Shown here piece after piece: positions 61,601-64,000 of a stretch of DNA of 64,000 bases. The position numbers and the translations under genes are program-made. Below the pieces are notes generated by a model. The model was not told the origin of the DNA. It did no database searches and saw nothing but the letters and a program-made list of their open reading frames with translations. Each line of letters opens with the position of its first letter. The stretch's first letter is position 1. The DNA comes from Symsagittifera roscoffensis (Eukaryota > Xenacoelomorpha > Acoela > Convolutidae), in contig NC_087068.1 of NCBI RefSeq assembly GCF_963678635.1, forward strand, positions 18,107,872 through 18,171,871. Reading direction: 5' to 3'.

Positions 61601-64000
61601 TGAATAGCTATCGGACCATTACTTCGAACTTAAACCGTATGAGGCAGTCGCTTTCGGTTGTATAATTTGGTTACACATCAGTAAACTCTGAATTGATATT
61701 ACTTTACAGCGTGCCAAAAAATCAACACTTTTTCATAATCCGAATAATTATTTCTAGTGAGTGTGAACATACCACATGAGACAGTCACTCCTGTGAGTCT
61801 CTCCGATGAGGTAGTCGTCTCTGTCTCCATATTTGCACGTGCACTCCTCCGCCTTCACACAGCCGTGGGGCGCCTTAGCCTCTCGGTAGAACCCAGGAGC
61901 GCAGTAACAGCCAGGCAGAGCTTCCAGTGCTGCAACAGAAAAAAAATATATATTCAGGCCGAGCTGCTTTCAATTAATCTGGAACTCAGAGACATTCTCA
62001 TAGGAATCCGCAGAACTAGTCCTGAAATCCGCTTAATTAAGATATGTTTCGATGGGGGCACAAATACGATGGGAAAATTGTGGAACAAAAGGCGGTGAGT
62101 TTGGCTTTTGACCGCGAGTGTTGCAGATTCCATGTACATGATGTAGATTCTATGTACAATGTGAATTTTAGCGAAATATGCGTAGCCCATGGGTGTTTTA
62201 CTTTCTAGGCTCAAAATGAACCCAATTGGTCACTCAATTTATAGAAAGTTCCCTAGCATTTCGTTAAGCTTCAAATGGTCTCAACGCGATACTTCATGAA
62301 ATATTGGAATACCTAGAAATTTCAATAACATGACCATGGCATAGGAATTGAAATTAGATATAGCATGTTTAACGGGACAAAAGACTCGATGAAGATAAAA
62401 TAATTAAACCGGCAAGCATGAGTCGTCTTTTTATGAGACCAGCTATTTGTATGGTTTGCATTAAGTGGAGTTGAGCGACACTGACCTTGAATGGAGTTGA
62501 AGTTTTCCAAGTACTCGTTGGGGTCCTCGCCACAGTGGGCCTGGTGTCTGGGGGCCAGAGTGGTGAAGTACTCGTTCTCCTTCTGACACACTTTGGCTAC
62601 AACACAAATTAACACACTCAGTTCAAACTTTCAATGTGGGAAAAGTATGTTAATTGATGTTGTAGAGAAAAAAGATCTCTAAAAGAAGCAAAAATAAAAT
62701 ATGGGTCCCATTATTTTTGAGAAAACTTGATAAAGGCCCGGAAGCAAATGAACTTATTTTTTCTGAAGTTAACTGAAAATTTTCGACAGGATACCATCGA
62801 TAATTTTGGGAAAGTACTATTCTACTTGACCATAAATGTTTTTTTTTTGGCTCTGACTTTGAAGAAAACAGAATATTTGATTGATTTATAGTGCAATTCG
62901 ATTACTATTCGTGGCAATATTCACAGGGCCATGCAAACATGACTCACCGCACTTGGTCCACTCATCATTGCAGAGAGATGAAGACACACACTGGTAGTGG
63001 TATGACTCAAATATTCCACACAGCTGCTCATCAATGAACTCCCTCCTCTCCTCCTCAGAAGAGAGACTCTTGTCCATGGAGGCGAAGCAGTACGTCATCA
63101 TGCACACCTTCTCGTACTCTTGTACGAACACCTGAACAGAAGAAGATCAGAAGGAGGATCGAATTGGAAACACTTTCACCAAACTTTTCCACTCGGCGAC
63201 GTTTGAAAGCTGGCTATATAGTCCAACGACCTTCTCTACAGAATTACTTTAAAAAAGAACCCATTATGGGTCTCTGCTTAGCCGTTTGATAAGGTCAAGT
63301 TAGGGAAATTATTCATCTCTACTACAGAATCAAGGAAAAATATTTTAATGAAGCTTTGACAATTATTGCATACTACCGATTATAACTTTTTCCTTAGTTT
63401 CTTGAAAATTTATGTCTCTACTCACGAGGTCTGTGTTCTCTGCGCACTGTTTGAAGATGCCGACTCTCAACTGGGCACACTCCTGGGCTGCTCTGAGACA
63501 GGAACTGCCACTCGCACTGCACGTCTTACTCACTCTCACAATGTCCTATGAGAAGATATACATGCTATTAAGATAAAGGGAATAAAAGGAGAACTGACAA
63601 GATCAACCTGCATGAGAACATCACATGGGAGTAACCAAAGCCAATATGGAAATTGCAAATGATACCAATTATGTTGCTGATTGAAGACTATTTTCAATCA
63701 GTTCGTTTTATTGGTAATCATTTTGATTTGTTGAATGATCCTGTACATGACATCTTAGAAAAAAACTTTGACAAAAGCCTATCGGTCTAAGTTTTTTAAG
63801 TATTTTTGAGAATTTGTAATTTCAAGATCCATTTTCAATAAATTTTAAGAAAAAAACAATAAGATGAGTCCTAGAAAACAGAAATAGGCGTACGTTAGGT
63901 CCAACAGTCCAGGACCTGACGAGGTCTTCAACTGATGACGCAGTCTGCTTGTTCTTCTTGGTCATGTCATTTGTCCAGTCGTCATCTGCATTACCACACA
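52419..64000 (-). CDS. Large secreted VWD-C8-TIL protein gene, partial (19 exons)
   Basis: Nineteen minus-strand exons totalling 3020 nt (about 1006 residues) join without a phase conflict at any of 18 GT-AG introns. The protein is cysteine-rich and modular: end of one VWD (CGNADDDW), a C8-like region, TIL-type modules, a full VWD starting CSVIGHPHYTTFDGAYF and ending GLCGIYNG, another C8 and TIL run, then a second VWD starting CSLNGESHVRSFDQLQY and ending GLCGDFNGRPGDD. This order is typical of gel-forming mucins, SCO-spondin, otogelin and zonadhesin, which form disulphide-linked extracellular matrices; which one this is cannot be decided. The 5' end lies beyond 64000. The last exon ends in a good donor (GTAAGT), so the gene continues to the left, but no further exon was found. 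Introns are mostly 0.2-0.7 kb; the longest is 1.8 kb. Confidence 0.9.
52960..53030 (-). repeat. Possible tRNA-like relic in intron
   Basis: B box GTTCAAATC on the minus strand, with a poor A box about 45 nt upstream. A separate A box-like TAGCTCAATGGG lies near 52905. Weak. Confidence 0.25.
53356..53629 (-). CDS. VWD gene exon 18
   Basis: Middle of the second full VWD domain (LRRNSRPNINGAF, FDTFVTYNDKNSGFNV). Phase 0 to 1. Confidence 0.88.
53871..53940 (+). repeat. Possible tRNA-derived SINE head in intron
   Basis: A box TAGCAAAATAGG at 53876-53887 and B box GTTCGAGGC at 53921-53929, 45 nt apart as in tRNAs. The stems do not pair well. Confidence 0.35.
54169..54364 (-). CDS. VWD gene exon 17
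   Basis: CAVCSCVSGGWDCDYSAC, then the VWD start CSLNGESHVRSFDQLQY. Ends in phase 0. Confidence 0.9.
54800..54897 (-). CDS. VWD gene exon 16
   Basis: Cysteine-rich linker CVEPVDCPCFYDGVDY. Acceptor TTTTTAAG, donor GTAAGT; phase 0 to 2. Confidence 0.85.
55175..55296 (-). CDS. VWD gene exon 15
   Basis: TIL module: NSCQKTCADVQLG, ending CGCVCPEGKVMV. Confidence 0.88.
55485..55562 (+). repeat. GATGATGATTCT minisatellite in intron
   Basis: Four irregular copies of a GATGATGATTCT-type unit. Confidence 0.7.
55728..55822 (-). CDS. VWD gene exon 14
   Basis: YCEDGVTKVNDSCPSEDD to LVYKSG. Donor GTCAGT; phase 1 at its end. Confidence 0.85.
56030..56188 (-). CDS. VWD gene exon 13
   Basis: DGCECEDSSFYLNSQ, then CKCKGQDGDMVDNGAVW: TIL/VWC-type cysteines. 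Donor GTAAGC. Confidence 0.88.
56189..57964 (-). other. Longest seen intron of the VWD gene
   Basis: 1776 bp, A/T-rich. No exon, repeat family or RNA gene recognised. Confidence 0.7.
57965..58088 (-). CDS. VWD gene exon 12
   Basis: VGKTCSGSLKYKTSVNLC, then SCDEVNHFHSNDTY. Phase 1 to 2. Confidence 0.85.
58176..58285. repeat. Inverted repeat in intron, MITE-like
   Basis: Arms 58176-58194 and 58267-58285 pair at 18 of 19 positions. An inner CGAAATGAGC at 58241-58250 can pair with the same left arm. Confidence 0.6.
58633..58813 (-). CDS. VWD gene exon 11
   Basis: Helical C8-like segment (ADCSVFEAYVLEALNKIA, LGGASWQAAVGLDKC). Confidence 0.87.
59329..59470 (-). CDS. VWD gene exon 10
   Basis: Codes NQFESEIDICGKMDADG to FIHLCEQDICQ. 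Donor GTACAG, phase 0. Confidence 0.85.
59754..59905 (-). CDS. VWD gene exon 9
   Basis: LEGLCGIYNGHSGDD, the conserved GLCG-NG signature ending a VWD domain. Confidence 0.9.
60249..60420 (-). CDS. VWD gene exon 8
   Basis: VWD core strands (DCYRYEVVRPSGTEGLYY, SITYNQDNHVFV). Donor GTTAGC is a weaker site, but phase 0 joins exon 9 cleanly. Confidence 0.83.
60802..60951 (-). CDS. VWD gene exon 7
   Basis: VWD strands (TVQLYVYENGFTDSSKRL). Phase 2 to 2. Confidence 0.87.
61241..61486 (-). CDS. VWD gene exon 6
   Basis: CSKYGIWECESRPC, then VWD start CSVIGHPHYTTFDGAYF. Donor GTAAAT. Confidence 0.9.
61773..61929 (-). CDS. VWD gene exon 5
   Basis: TIL module: LPGCYCAPGFYREAKAP, GCVKAEECTCKYGD. Confidence 0.9.
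62486..62596 (-). CDS. VWD gene exon 4
   Basis: KVCQKENEYFTTLAPRHQAH, continuing to NSIQ. Donor GTCAGT. Confidence 0.85.
62948..63131 (-). CDS. VWD gene exon 3
   Basis: C8-like: KVCMMTYCFASMDKSL, ESYHYQCVSSSLCNDEW. Confidence 0.88.
63426..63545 (-). CDS. VWD gene exon 2
   Basis: Codes KTCSASGSSCLRAAQECAQL; phase 0 at both ends. Confidence 0.85.
63894..64000 (-). CDS. VWD gene exon 1 of window (5' cut by window edge)
   Basis: CGNADDDWTNDMTKKN, the end of an upstream VWD domain. Donor GTACGC is unusual, but phase 0 fits exon 2. Confidence 0.8.

Overview
The window is nuclear DNA of a multicellular animal, most likely an invertebrate. It contains GT-AG introns, a von Willebrand factor type D (VWD) extracellular protein gene, a Ty3/gypsy LTR retrotransposon and Pol III tRNA genes. 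The species cannot be named from the sequence. Nothing bacterial or plasmid-like is present.

Layout. (1) 1-3140 and 20831-50690 are one tandem array of about 317-bp units, split by the retrotransposon. I count 106 copies. Each unit carries a tRNA-Ile gene or relic with anticodon AAT in a full 74-nt cloverleaf, with A and B boxes. Two main classes recur. Class 1 has C71 (perfect G2-C71) and a T-run terminator about 27 nt downstream. Class 2 has U71 (G2-U71 wobble) and no nearby terminator. There are also repeated broken classes. Copies are homogeneous at 21-42 kb and decay towards 50.5 kb. Higher-order duplications are visible, for example a 1656-bp block repeated at 42365 and 44021. (2) 3141-20830 is a complete 17.7-kb Ty3/gypsy element. 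Its two 921-bp LTRs differ at one base, so it inserted very recently. It encodes Gag-PR-RT-RNase H in one ORF, integrase plus a C-terminal macro (ADP-ribose-binding) domain in a second frame, and two further ORFs of unknown function. (3) 52419-64000, minus strand, holds 19 exons of a large secreted VWD-C8-TIL protein. The exons join in phase across every intron, and the gene is cut by the window at its 5' end. No downstream exon was found to the left of 52419, so the tRNA array may lie inside a very large intron.

The most unusual points are the tRNA-Ile satellite with linked acceptor and terminator classes, the macro domain fused behind integrase, a 13-nt polypurine-like motif repeated five times in the element in different reading frames, and the pol frame break between RNase H and integrase. 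The host gene, the array and the mobile element do not form a pathway. The element is a guest in the array, and its integration point lies 117 bp upstream of the next tRNA gene.
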